A DNA stretch of 33,771 bases, taken from positions 1 to 33,771 of the forward strand of contig JAJYLD010000003.1 of assembly GCA_021788015.1 (NCBI GenBank), given 5' to 3'. Both the position numbers and the translations under genes were made by a program. The DNA comes from a bacterium. Lineage in GTDB: Bacteria > Patescibacteriota > Patescibacteriia > Patescibacteriales > JAKAJF01. Positions 14,402 through 22,211 of the stretch are shown here, piece after piece (position 1 is the stretch's first letter; each line of letters opens with the position of its first letter). The notes beneath the pieces were generated by a model. That model was not told the origin of the DNA. It saw only the letters and a program-made list of their open reading frames with translations, and ran no database searches.

Positions 14402-15394
14402 CTAAAATAGTCTTGCCACTTTGAATTTATTTCTAATTATCCACCATCCGATTTTTAAGGCGTTTTTCCTCATCTCCCCTCTTAAGGTGCAAATCGTCCA
14501 ACTCTCGTCAAATTTTTTCTCTTTTATTTCCTTTCTCGCTTTTTGCGCCTCCGCGCCGGCCCAAATTTCATCAAGATTGTTTTTATTGATATTCCCGATT
14601 TTTAAGTTGATCAGATTGCTCGGATAAACGCTTCCGTCGGCGTCGATAAAGGCGGAATCGAATCCCGCGCCGCTCGGCAAAAGCCTCTTTTTGTTTTTCG
14701 CGTAAAACAAAAGGCCGTATTCGAAATAAGCGCGGAGCCATTTTTTTATTTTTCGGCTCTTGAGTTCGTTTTTTATTATGTAATTCATGGCCGCTTCGAT
14801 TTTTTCCGACGGATTGACGGCGTTATCGTTTTTCTTAAAATAAATTTCCGAATTCTGGACCATGGACACGGAAAACTGCAAATCGTTTTCTGTCGCGAAA
14901 TCGTAAGCGCGGGACAAATCGTCCGCGTTGTCTTCCATCAAAGTAAAACCGATTCCCAAATTTTTCACCCCCGCTTTTTTAAGTCCGAAAAGAGTCGCCT
15001 TCGCTTTCTCAAAAATATTTTCAATCCCGCGAATTTCGTTATGCGTCTCCCCGATTCCGTCCAAAGAAATTCTTACGCCGATCTTCGGATCGATTTTTAT
15101 GGCTTTTTCCATTTGCGCCAAAATCAATTCTGTCGCGAGTCCGTTCGAAGAAATTATGATTTGCGCTTTCGGATTTTTCTTTTTCACAATCTCGACTATT
15201 TCCGGAAAGCGCGTATTTAAAAACGGTTCTCCGCCGGTCAGGTTTACGTATTTCAAATTTTCACCCAAATTCTCGAGGGCTTCAAAATTCAAATTTTCCG
15301 GATTCTCCATTTTCCAGATATTGCACATCTTGCATCTTGAATTGCATTTGTGGGTAATCGCCAAAGTTATGTCGACCAGTCTTGATTTTTCCAT
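14402..15394 (-). CDS. Radical SAM protein in the polysaccharide cluster
   Basis: A 330-aa radical SAM enzyme. The [4Fe-4S] motif C17-x3-C21-x2-C24 (THKCNSRCKMCNIW) is intact, followed by the SAM-binding GGEP (NLTGGEPFLN) and later ISLDG. The C-terminal part looks like a SPASM/Twitch linker (GNINKNNLDEIWAG) but has only one clear cysteine (WTICTLRGEM), so auxiliary clusters are probably absent or incomplete. Relatives near glycosyltransferases often modify sugars, lipids or peptides; the substrate here is unknown. It is divergent from the O-antigen ligase-like gene with a hairpin between them. Confidence 0.88.
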   Translation of the reverse strand: MEKSRLVDITLAITHKCNSRCKMCNIWKMENPENLNFEALENLGENLKYVNLTGGEPFLNTRFPEIVEIVKKKNPKAQIIISSNGLATELILAQMEKAIKIDPKIGVRISLDGIGETHNEIRGIENIFEKAKATLFGLKKAGVKNLGIGFTLMEDNADDLSRAYDFATENDLQFSVSMVQNSEIYFKKNDNAVNPSEKIEAAMNYIIKNELKSRKIKKWLRAYFEYGLLFYAKNKKRLLPSGAGFDSAFIDADGSVYPSNLINLKIGNINKNNLDEIWAGAEAQKARKEIKEKKFDESWTICTLRGEMRKNALKIGWWIIRNKFKVARLF

Positions 15395-15412
15395 AAAATT
15401 AAAGTAAAATTG

Positions 15413-15444
15413 GATTACATGGGTCTGTCAGCAGACCCGTAATC
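15413..15444. promoter_or_regulatory. Hairpin/operator in the divergent intergenic region
   Basis: GATTAC-AT-GGGTCTG and CAGACCC-GTAATC form a 13-bp stem with a 2-nt bulge and a TCAG loop. It sits between the starts of the radical SAM gene (minus) and the O-antigen ligase-like gene (plus). No U-tract follows on either strand, so an operator or 5' mRNA hairpin is more likely than a terminator. Confidence 0.55.
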
Positions 15445-15463
15445 TTATCACGAATTCTTAAAA

Positions 15464-16804
15464 ATGTCAACACTTAAAAAATACACCATTGTTCTTGTTT
15501 TCACCGTCCTGATCGCTTTAATTTTGCCGTTTATAAAACTTGATCCCGTCATTTTATTTTTGGCGGTCGCGATTATTTATGTCGTCATTTTCGCGTTTCT
15601 GAATAATAAAATCGGCCTCTTTTTTTTAATTCTGGTCCGGCCTTGTCTTGACATATTGGGAGACAAGCCGGTTTTTAATTTAGGAAAAACTTCGGTAAAT
15701 CTCGCTTCCTTTTTCGGAGTTTTGACTTTGCTTTTTTCTTTTTACGTGATCGCGAAAGGATTTAAAAAATTAAAGCGCCTCCCGCCCTTTTTCTATATTT
15801 TTATTTTTCTGGGGCTTACTTTGGCTTCGGTTTATTTTTCAATGAGTCCGGGAACGAGCTTTGTCGAATGGATTCGCCTCTTAAGCGTCTTCGCCCTTTA
15901 TCTGGCTTCATTCACCTTAATTGAAAATAAAAAAGATCTTGACACGCTTATCAAGGTCATAATCGCGTCGGCGATAGTTCCCGGCCTTTTCGCGTTTTAC
16001 CAATATTTTACGGGCACCGGTATGACCCTTCCGCTTGAAGGCATATATAACAGGATTTTTGGCACATTTTCCCATCCCAACCTATTCGCCTATTACTTGA
16101 TTCTGCCAATTTCTCTTTCCGTTTATCTTTTTTGGAAAGAAAAAAACGATATTGCCAATTTATTATTCGCTTCCTTTCTTCCTTTCTTTTTGATTTTGCT
16201 CCTTTTTACTTACACTCGCGGCGCTTGGCTCGCTTTCATAATAATCATTTTATTTTTGGGGATTTTCAAAAGCAAAAAATTATTGATACTCATGTTTTTG
16301 GGATTGCTTCTCGTTTATTTCGGAATAAGCTCCGTGCGAGAAAGAGTCGACAATTTGACAAACAGTCAATACACCTCCGTCAATTGGCGCATGGATCTCT
16401 GGAAAGACGCCGTTAAGTACGCGGAAGAAAAACCGATTGCCGGTTACGGAACGGGTACGGCGACGGAATTAATATTGGCCAAGCGCGGAACCCGGTTCGG
16501 TTCGACCGCGACGCATAATGATTATTTAAAAGTCGGTTTGGAAAACGGCTTGCTCGGCCTTTTGGCTTATCTCGGCATTATAATTTCCATGCTCGTCAAT
16601 TTGAAAAATGAATATTTTTTCGCGAAATCGGAAGAACTGAAAAAACTCATTTTAATCAGTATCGGATTCACAATCGCCATCTACGCCATGAGTTTCGGCG
16701 ATAACATTTTAAGAAATACGGCCTTGCAGTGGTCATATTTCGCCTTCTTGGGTGGGTTGTTTGCGTATATAATGAAAACAAAATTAAAAACGATAAATTC
16801 CTAA
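15464..16804 (+). CDS. O-antigen ligase/polymerase-like membrane protein (Wzy_C family)
   Basis: A 446-aa polytopic membrane protein with about ten to twelve TM segments. It has the family hallmarks: the periplasmic-loop region with YNRIFGTFSHPN (195-206), TYTRGAWLAF with R252, NWRMDLW with R309, then GYGTGT and H351 in THNDYLKVGLENGLLGLL. These proteins join lipid-linked glycans to an acceptor, or polymerise repeat units. In a lineage without LPS the acceptor is unclear: a lipid, a protein or peptidoglycan-linked polymer are all possible. It is on the plus strand alone, divergent from the radical SAM gene; there is no obvious SD. Confidence 0.88.
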   Translation: MSTLKKYTIVLVFTVLIALILPFIKLDPVILFLAVAIIYVVIFAFLNNKIGLFFLILVRPCLDILGDKPVFNLGKTSVNLASFFGVLTLLFSFYVIAKGFKKLKRLPPFFYIFIFLGLTLASVYFSMSPGTSFVEWIRLLSVFALYLASFTLIENKKDLDTLIKVIIASAIVPGLFAFYQYFTGTGMTLPLEGIYNRIFGTFSHPNLFAYYLILPISLSVYLFWKEKNDIANLLFASFLPFFLILLLFTYTRGAWLAFIIIILFLGIFKSKKLLILMFLGLLLVYFGISSVRERVDNLTNSQYTSVNWRMDLWKDAVKYAEEKPIAGYGTGTATELILAKRGTRFGSTATHNDYLKVGLENGLLGLLAYLGIIISMLVNLKNEYFFAKSEELKKLILISIGFTIAIYAMSFGDNILRNTALQWSYFAFLGGLFAYIMKTKLKTINS

Positions 16805-16827
16805 ATCTCATTTTGAACACCATGGGG

Positions 16828-16936
16828 TTTGGGGGCGGAATTGAGCGCTGAGGCGAGAGAATTTAAGATAAATCAATGTGATAGCGAATTGGAGCCCCCA
16901 AAACTTTTTGGTTACTTTTTGGTTACAAAAAGTAAC
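16828..16936. repeat. Two adjacent inverted repeats downstream of the ligase-like gene
   Basis: TTTGGGGGC (16828-16836) and GCCCCCAAA (16894-16902) bound a 57-nt interior with further pairing (GGAATT with AATTGG). Directly after, GTTACTTTTT (16911-16920) and AAAAAGTAAC (16927-16936) form a perfect 10-bp stem. No ORF is present. This is the left border of the GC-rich envelope block. Confidence 0.6.
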
Positions 16937-16964
16937 TCCTAGCGAAGCGTTTTGTAAAAAAAAT

Positions 16965-17003
16965 AAGCCTCTCTGACCTGGTTAGTCATGAGAGGCTTTT
17001 ATT
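16965..17003. terminator. Bidirectional terminator between the ligase-like gene and the envelope block
   Basis: AAGCCTCTC and GAGAGGCTT form a 9-bp stem, extended in the loop by TGAC/GTCA. A T run lies on each outer side (minus strand TTATTTTTTTT), so it can end both convergent transcripts. Confidence 0.88.
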
Positions 17004-17021
17004 GTCCTCCTTTCTCCTCTA

Positions 17022-17711
17022 TTAGTGAGGAGTGTTTTGCGAAAAGTTCGATACCCCTTTCCGGCAGGTGTCTGCCAGTTCGGGGTGCGGGCCCTGGACT
17101 ATTTTGCCCAGGCCCAGATATTTTAACGGATAGACCTTGCCCTTGCACTCGAGAATGCCAATGGCAAGGCTGCCGAGGTTGGGTCTGCCCGATGCCGTTG
17201 TGTCGTAGACAACCCATGGGTTGTCCGGATTAAGGACGATAGGGTATGGGCTTCCGTTCAATCTGCCGTCGCCCCAAATGTGCTCTACGTCCGGCGTGGC
17301 ATCGGTAGCATAATTGGGGATGACAATTGTAGTCTCCCCTTCCTTTATGGCTCCCTCGGCGATATAGGGATGCGTAACGCCGGGAGCGCCTGCAGCCCTG
17401 GCCATGTCGAGAATGCCAGATGCGAGTCTGACCCTGTCCGGAACCATGCTCTGGAGCTCGGCATCGGTCATTACCTTGCCACTCTCGGTTACGTGGAGGC
17501 CGTAGAAAGTGATAAAAATTTTGTCTCCTTCGGCCTTCACGTCGACGGCGTTATCCCGGCTTGTCCCGAGATTAATGGCGTTTCCTACGGCCGCCGGGTC
17601 GTTCGCCGGGAGTGCGGTCCATTCGCCGGCAAATGCCGCAGTTATTCCGAAAAGCATTGCCATTGCCATTGCCATTGCCATAATACACGTCTTTTTCTTC
17701 ATTTTCTTCAT
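17022..17711 (-). CDS. Secreted protein of unknown function with repetitive signal peptide
   Basis: Not recognised. It has 229 residues, a basic start (MKKMKKKTC), then a hydrophobic core containing MAMAMAMAM and cleavage near AFA-G (residues 26-28). The mature part is beta-rich with no known motif and only two cysteines (in LECKGK and DTCRKG), possibly a disulfide. The four-fold repeat in the signal peptide comes from a 6-bp DNA unit, GGCAAT. The ATG overlaps the TGA of the LysM gene by 4 bp and has AGGAGGT just upstream, so the pair is translationally coupled. It is the last gene of the envelope block, before the terminator. Codon use is more GC-rich than in the core genes. Confidence 0.75.
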   Translation of the reverse strand: MKKMKKKTCIMAMAMAMAMLFGITAAFAGEWTALPANDPAAVGNAINLGTSRDNAVDVKAEGDKIFITFYGLHVTESGKVMTDAELQSMVPDRVRLASGILDMARAAGAPGVTHPYIAEGAIKEGETTIVIPNYATDATPDVEHIWGDGRLNGSPYPIVLNPDNPWVVYDTTASGRPNLGSLAIGILECKGKVYPLKYLGLGKIVQGPHPELADTCRKGVSNFSQNTPH

Positions 17712-19444
17712 TCCAGACCTCCTGTCAGATATTTCTGCCGTAGTTGCTCTTGTTTTCCCATATTGATCTTCACGCCATAGCCGATGCTTGGCGGAGAAGA
17801 CCTTTTCCTTTCCCTAAACATCTTCTCGAGCGCACCGCTTATGTCAATGGCGGTGCCGATTCCTAGATCAACGGGGTTAGGTCCGGCTATGTCATGATAG
17901 AGCTCGAATTGACCGACCCTATCGATGACGTAAACATCCGCTCCAACCCTTGTTTTTAGCTGGGCCGGATCCGCGAAATACATCTCGCGGGCACTCCCTC
18001 CGACCTCGACTCCATGATCCTGATCAAAGCTGTAAACGCTCGCGTCAACCCCGAGCGAAGCCGAAGTCCGGTTCTGGGCGGGGTTATGCAGCGGAGTAAC
18101 GATTCCGCTTGCCCCGTCCGTCCAGTCGTCAGCTTTTTTCCGGGCAACATCTACGTTCACTTCGCCCGCCAGCCGGATCATCGGGAACCACTGGCCCTCT
18201 CGGTAAAATGTATAATGATCATACGTCGAGAGCATGCTATGTCTCTCATGATCACTGTATTTTCCGAAAGGCGTCTCCAGTTCCGCCCGTTCGTCAAGCG
18301 GTCCGAAGCTTGCGCGCGACAGCCACTCGTAGCCGTCAGCGGATTGCTTGTAAGCCGCGCCGAGTTGGGCGAGATTGGCTTTATCCTCATATCCGGCATC
18401 CGTTCGGATGTCGAGATAGACGTCCCCCACGGCCGGACCCCATTGATGGAGCGTGCCATCACTGTCTCTGTATCCGTAGGGATAAAAATGTCCCCATGCC
18501 CAGGCGCCCCAGACGTTGGTATTTGCCTCGTCCCATTCGTAGAATCCGCCCGCGCTTATCTCGGCATCGGGCTGATACTCGTACGGAGTCGGACTGTATG
18601 TTACTGGAGTAGGAACTCCAGGTGACACTGCGACACCAGGCGGCGGAAGGAGAAGTAAAAGCAGCTTCTTCTTTAGCAAGGGTGCGGGGGGCGTAGGTGG
18701 AGCAACCGGCGGTGTCGGAGGCTTTGCCTCTTTCCACCAGCCGAGATTGTTACAAAGGTCGAGGAGTATGACTTTAAAGATATCCTCGTTCTTCGCGAAT
18801 TTATATAAGTCGCCATCGAGCTTCAGATGGCGATATTTCTTTGAAACGGCGACAATCACCTTATTGAAAATCTGGTAATTGCCATAGGTGAGCTGCTCGA
18901 GCTCATCTCCGTTTTTTAGAACATACCTGCCATCCGTTTCGCCCTTGGCGATTCGGAGTTTCAGTTCAACTTTTGCCCAGTCCGGCAGATCGAGTTTATC
19001 GATCATCTCGGACAGACTTCTCTTCCTACCGAACGGTTTTGCTCCCGGGTTGCGGTAATAAACAACCGCGGGAATGTTTATACGATGTCCTATCCGCAGT
19101 CTTCTCGGATTTACGCCCGGGTTGACTTGCCGGATTCCACGCACGCTCACGTGATAATGTCTGGCGAGTTTCGTAAAGTTATCGCCCTTTTTGATTTTAA
19201 CCACGTGAGTTTCTATTGCAACTTCAACCGCTTGCGTCTTCAAGACTTCGCCGGGGTAAATCAGATTTTTATTCCTGATCACGTTCCGGTTAATCTTGAA
19301 GAGCTCTTCCGTCCCCATTCCGTATTTTCTTGCGATTCTCGAAAGGCAATCGCCCTTCTTCACGACATAAGTCGTCGTGTTCGCGAAAACGGAAACGGGA
19401 ACGAGAAGAAAAATTAACGCGAAAATCATCCCTAACCTTTTCAT
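17708..19444 (-). CDS. LysM peptidoglycan-binding protein with beta-rich C-terminal domain
   Basis: A 578-aa exported protein. The ATG at 19444 is chosen because GAAGGAGGTGA lies 7 nt upstream and a signal peptide follows (MKRLGMIFALIFLLVPVSVFA). LysM1 spans about 26-69 (TYVVKKGDCLSRIARKYGM) and LysM2 about 80-125 (THVVKIKKGDNFTKLARHY). A helical linker domain is at 140-235, then a Pro-rich stretch (241-282) holding an odd LLKKKLLLLLLPPPG run. Residues 290-578 show alternating aromatic and polar short strands ending near the C-terminus, which resembles an outer-membrane beta-barrel; intimin-type proteins also combine LysM and a barrel, but homology is not shown. Probably anchored to the cell wall. 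The next gene overlaps by 4 bp. Confidence 0.85.
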   Translation of the reverse strand: MKRLGMIFALIFLLVPVSVFANTTTYVVKKGDCLSRIARKYGMGTEELFKINRNVIRNKNLIYPGEVLKTQAVEVAIETHVVKIKKGDNFTKLARHYHVSVRGIRQVNPGVNPRRLRIGHRINIPAVVYYRNPGAKPFGRKRSLSEMIDKLDLPDWAKVELKLRIAKGETDGRYVLKNGDELEQLTYGNYQIFNKVIVAVSKKYRHLKLDGDLYKFAKNEDIFKVILLDLCNNLGWWKEAKPPTPPVAPPTPPAPLLKKKLLLLLLPPPGVAVSPGVPTPVTYSPTPYEYQPDAEISAGGFYEWDEANTNVWGAWAWGHFYPYGYRDSDGTLHQWGPAVGDVYLDIRTDAGYEDKANLAQLGAAYKQSADGYEWLSRASFGPLDERAELETPFGKYSDHERHSMLSTYDHYTFYREGQWFPMIRLAGEVNVDVARKKADDWTDGASGIVTPLHNPAQNRTSASLGVDASVYSFDQDHGVEVGGSAREMYFADPAQLKTRVGADVYVIDRVGQFELYHDIAGPNPVDLGIGTAIDISGALEKMFRERKRSSPPSIGYGVKINMGKQEQLRQKYLTGGLE

Positions 19445-19894
19445 CAGTCTCACCTCCTTCGCGCTATGCGCTTTTGATCGCAAAATACTTTCATTTCCGT
19501 TTCTCATCACGCGTTTCGTCTTCTTATTCTCGGGCGCCTATAGGCGGCTTTCTGCGATGGCAGAAAACGGATCTCGATCGAGGTCTTTTATTCGGTTTGC
19601 GCGTGGCAAACCGCCTTGAATAAAATTTCGGAACGACATGAATAAAAACATCTATGATTTCTTTTGCTTTTCAAATTTTACGGTTTATCCGAAATCATGG
19701 AGCATGCACATACTCGTAGCTTCTTGGCGTTTTGAATTTCGCTTTCGCGAAACTGGACGCCGAAACCAGAGTCTGCGACATGATCCATTTTTCTTGAACT
19801 TTGACGCTGACGTTAACTATGACGACGGAAGTTATGGGAGTTAAAGAATAGGCAACATCCGCCGCGCCTCTGACCCGTATTTCCTTATGAGTCT
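19445..19894 (-). other. 450-bp leader region of the LysM gene with three hairpins
   Basis: No confident gene. Stems are at 19593-19613 (CGGTTTGC with GCAAACCG, nested inside TTTTATTC/GAATAAAA), 19549-19566 (TTTCTGC with GCAGAAA) and 19536-19545 (GCCTATAGGC). The part at 19695-19862 is open in one minus-strand frame and reads AYSLTPITSVVIVNVSVKV, which could be a small protein or a gene remnant, but it has no convincing start. Confidence 0.4.
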
Positions 19895-20284
19895 TTACCC
19901 GATGAAGCCGAATCTGATTGCGAGCCTGTGCGCCTCTCTGTCTGCCCACTTTTTCACCGCAACCTTCTCATTCAAACCCTTATAGCCAAACGCCTCAGGG
20001 TCTTTCATAAGCTGGCGGATAAAAGCGTGTTCTACGCCCTTACCGGAACCGGGTTTTATCACCGCGAGAACGCTCACGGCGTTCGTAATCGCCAGTTTCG
20101 GAGCGGGAACCGCGGTGGAGGGAGGTGTGGTGGTCATTGGCGTCATCCTCTCAATTTTCTTGCGCAGGCAAACCTCGTAACCCAGAAGGGCTGCGATTAT
20201 TGCCAACATCGAAAGGATATAAATCCCTATAAGAAACCACCTCCTTCTTTTCCTTTTGTTTGTCCAATCATCGTTTTCTGCCAT
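19895..20284 (-). CDS. Single-TM protein of unknown function in the envelope block
   Basis: Not recognised. It has 129 residues: a charged cytoplasmic N-terminus with KRKRRR, one TM helix (about 16-36, FLIGIYILSMLAIIAALLGY), a Thr/Pro-rich linker (48-62) and a C-terminal domain of about 60 residues. The last part reads IKPGSGKGVEHAFIRQL then WADREAHRLAIRFGF, probably exposed outside the membrane. AAGGAGG lies 8 nt before the ATG. It is between the lipoprotein and LysM genes on the same strand, so probably one transcription unit with them. Confidence 0.75.
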   Translation of the reverse strand: MAENDDWTNKRKRRRWFLIGIYILSMLAIIAALLGYEVCLRKKIERMTPMTTTPPSTAVPAPKLAITNAVSVLAVIKPGSGKGVEHAFIRQLMKDPEAFGYKGLNEKVAVKKWADREAHRLAIRFGFIG

Positions 20285-20331
20285 AGCTCCCGCCTCCTTT
20301 GGTGGGTGGAGCGGGAGCCGAAGCCCCCCGC

Positions 20332-21330
20332 CTATTTTATTTTTGCATTATATTCCAGGACATACGCGTTGTATTCTTCGTATGTCTGGAATTCCTTGCC
20401 GGTTTCCGCTTTTATTTTCGCCTTGAGCTCAGGTGAAAGCGGAGCTGCTCCCGACGGAGCGGTTGCGGTAATCATAGCCGGAGCGGAAGGATACAACCCT
20501 CTCGCTCGCAAAACCATGTCCGCGACATCGCCGGCGTCCGGTTTGTAACTGAAACAGCCGGAGACGTTCTTGCTCGCCCGGAAGTCAGGCAATTTTACAA
20601 CTTTTGCCAGGAGGATGTACACCCCTTCTTCCACGGGGGTTACGATGGGATAAGCTATGAGTCCATACCACCCGCTCCCCAGTTCCCGGATAATACTCCT
20701 GACCGTCGAGTCTTTTTCGGCGATCGCCTCGAGCTGGTCTTTGGTCATGGTGGACATGTCGTAGATTCCGTATTTGTCCTCCAACCTTTTTTTCAGGACG
20801 GAGACAAACTTTAAGCCCGCCTCCTCCTGCATCTTGACCATGGCCCAGTACAAATCCGAGCCCTTGCGCACCTCTGTAATCCCGGGCGCGCCCGCTTTGA
20901 TCTCGGTCAGGAATGGGGAGTTGTACTTTATGCCGCTATTCTGGATGCAAGCGCCGGCCTGATTGCAGATCAATTCGCCGCACCTGTCCTCAATGCCAGT
21001 TTTCTTCCCCTCGTATTGCGCGAGAGACCCAGACAAAACAATGAACATCCCGCGCGGTGCCCTCGGGTTTATGACTCTGTAGTCAATCGCCCGATAATGC
21101 TCGTCCTTTTTTCCGTTCTTGTCCATTACAACTGCCGGCCACGCGAATCGGCCGCCGACACTGCCGGCAAGCTCGAGCTGACTATTCGGCTCGAACCGCA
21201 CGACTGTGAAAACTTCGGGCAGCGCCTGCAGGTCCGGCGCCCTGAACATGTCCTGTTGGCGCATGTTATGCGAACACGCGGACAGGAGAATTGTCAGCAA
21301 TATCCCTGTTATTAAAACCGTCCTTCTCAT
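20332..21330 (-). CDS. Lipoprotein of unknown function in the envelope block
   Basis: A 332-aa protein starting MRRTVL at 21330, chosen because GGAGGAG is correctly spaced and a lipoprotein signal follows. The lipobox L-S-A-C19 predicts lipid attachment at C19. The mature part has four further cysteines in DRCGELICNQAGACIQ and SGCFSY, so disulfides are plausible. No enzyme motif was found. The C-terminal tail (ELKAKIKAETGKEF) is helical and charged. The start is 2 bp upstream of the OmpA-like gene's last base, i.e. the genes nearly abut. More GC-rich than the core genes. The predicted extracytoplasmic location fits its LysM and OmpA-like neighbours. Confidence 0.8.
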   Translation of the reverse strand: MRRTVLITGILLTILLSACSHNMRQQDMFRAPDLQALPEVFTVVRFEPNSQLELAGSVGGRFAWPAVVMDKNGKKDEHYRAIDYRVINPRAPRGMFIVLSGSLAQYEGKKTGIEDRCGELICNQAGACIQNSGIKYNSPFLTEIKAGAPGITEVRKGSDLYWAMVKMQEEAGLKFVSVLKKRLEDKYGIYDMSTMTKDQLEAIAEKDSTVRSIIRELGSGWYGLIAYPIVTPVEEGVYILLAKVVKLPDFRASKNVSGCFSYKPDAGDVADMVLRARGLYPSAPAMITATAPSGAAPLSPELKAKIKAETGKEFQTYEEYNAYVLEYNAKIK

Positions 21331-21331
21331 T

Positions 21332-22147
21332 TTAGCTCCTCCCATCCGCAACAGCCTGTTTTATAGACCGCGCGCGCGTTGAAGTTCTTACTATAATACC
21401 GGACGAGATGGCACCTTCTATTTTGGCGGGTATTTTGTTCGCAACGAACATTTCCCCAACCTTCTCGCCGGCCAAGAACCTGTGATAAGATGCGAGGTCG
21501 GACTTGATGCTTTTCTCGACCTCGTTTTCCGGGGAAGGAGCAATCGCTTCCCTGATCGGGTTGCCTAACAGCCCGTTCCCTCTCATCGGCAGTTTTACAT
21601 CATACTTGATCTCGGCCTCCGCTGTTAATACGCGGAGGGAAATCGTTTTAAAACCCGGCTTCCCTGTCTTTTTCACTTTCACTGCCTTAATAAGCGCTAA
21701 GGCGCTTGCTAAAATAACAAAAACAACGGCTTCCTTCTCGTACGGAAAAATCATTTTGGTAGCGGCGGCGGTAACAAAGACGTATTTCACTTCCACCGCC
21801 CTTTTATTCTCGCTGTCTCCCCGGGTAATTACCGTTATTCTGGCATCGGGGAAGTGCGATAGTAAGAACTCCTTCACCTGCTCGGCCCGTTCCTGGGCCA
21901 CGCGATCATTTTCGGGCGCGGACCCGGTACGATCCGCAAAACCGACGACGTTCACTCTAAACGAGCTTTCGCCTTTCGGTTTCGCCCGCTCAATGTCCTT
22001 CGTAAGACCGTTGAGTTGCGCTTCAACGGCCCCTTTTATCGCAAACTCGCCGAGGCCATAGCTTGTGATCGTTTTCACGCCGGCGTAAGCCGCCGTTGCG
22101 ACAAACGCGACTAAAACAAACACAAAAATCGCCGTCACTTGTCTCAT
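21332..22147 (-). CDS. OmpA-like domain protein with signal peptide
   Basis: A 271-aa exported protein. The start is ATG at 22147 (MRQVTA), with AGGAGGT 7 nt upstream; a signal peptide ends near AYAG. Residues about 60-125 look like an OmpA C-terminal peptidoglycan-binding domain: VVGFADRTGSAPENDRVAQERAE contains the family D-x-x-G and N-x-x-L/V-S/A-x-x-R-A pattern, and GDSENKRAVEV matches its end. Unusually, a second hydrophobic helix (EAVVFVILASALALIKAV) follows, then a basic C-terminal domain of about 110 residues. This order, OmpA domain first and TM after, is not the classical barrel-then-OmpA layout. It is the first gene of the envelope block, with its own promoter. Confidence 0.78.
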   Translation of the reverse strand: MRQVTAIFVFVLVAFVATAAYAGVKTITSYGLGEFAIKGAVEAQLNGLTKDIERAKPKGESSFRVNVVGFADRTGSAPENDRVAQERAEQVKEFLLSHFPDARITVITRGDSENKRAVEVKYVFVTAAATKMIFPYEKEAVVFVILASALALIKAVKVKKTGKPGFKTISLRVLTAEAEIKYDVKLPMRGNGLLGNPIREAIAPSPENEVEKSIKSDLASYHRFLAGEKVGEMFVANKIPAKIEGAISSGIIVRTSTRARSIKQAVADGRS

Positions 22148-22182
22148 GTCGAGACCTCCTTTTCGCCTCATGGGCGTGAAAA

Positions 22183-22211
22183 AATATGTAGGACCGATGG
22201 TCCATTGTCAA
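22183..22211 (-). promoter_or_regulatory. Promoter of the envelope block with a palindrome in the spacer
   Basis: On the minus strand TTGACA (22206-22211) and CATATT (22183-22188) are 17 bp apart. The spacer contains GGACC-ATC-GGTCC (22191-22203), a candidate operator. A stem CTATCC..AAAACC with GGTTTT..GGATAG (about 22218-22247) lies just upstream and may terminate the Wzz-like transcript. Confidence 0.6.

Noticed and set aside
16828-16936. Possible mobile-element ends or attachment site
   Set aside because: There are two good inverted repeats, but no transposase, integrase, tRNA target or direct target duplication was seen; reported only as repeats.
18014-18625. 203-codon plus-strand ORF opposite the LysM gene
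   Set aside because: The opposite frame has a signal peptide, SD and LysM domains; the plus-strand ORF has none and is an artefact of the GC-rich codon use.
19695-19949. 84-codon minus-strand ORF as a confident gene
   Set aside because: It starts inside the upstream gene, lacks an SD and known motifs; kept only as an observation.
21504-22061. 185-codon plus-strand ORF opposite the OmpA-like gene
   Set aside because: Antisense to a protein with signal peptide, SD and OmpA motif; no SD or motif of its own.
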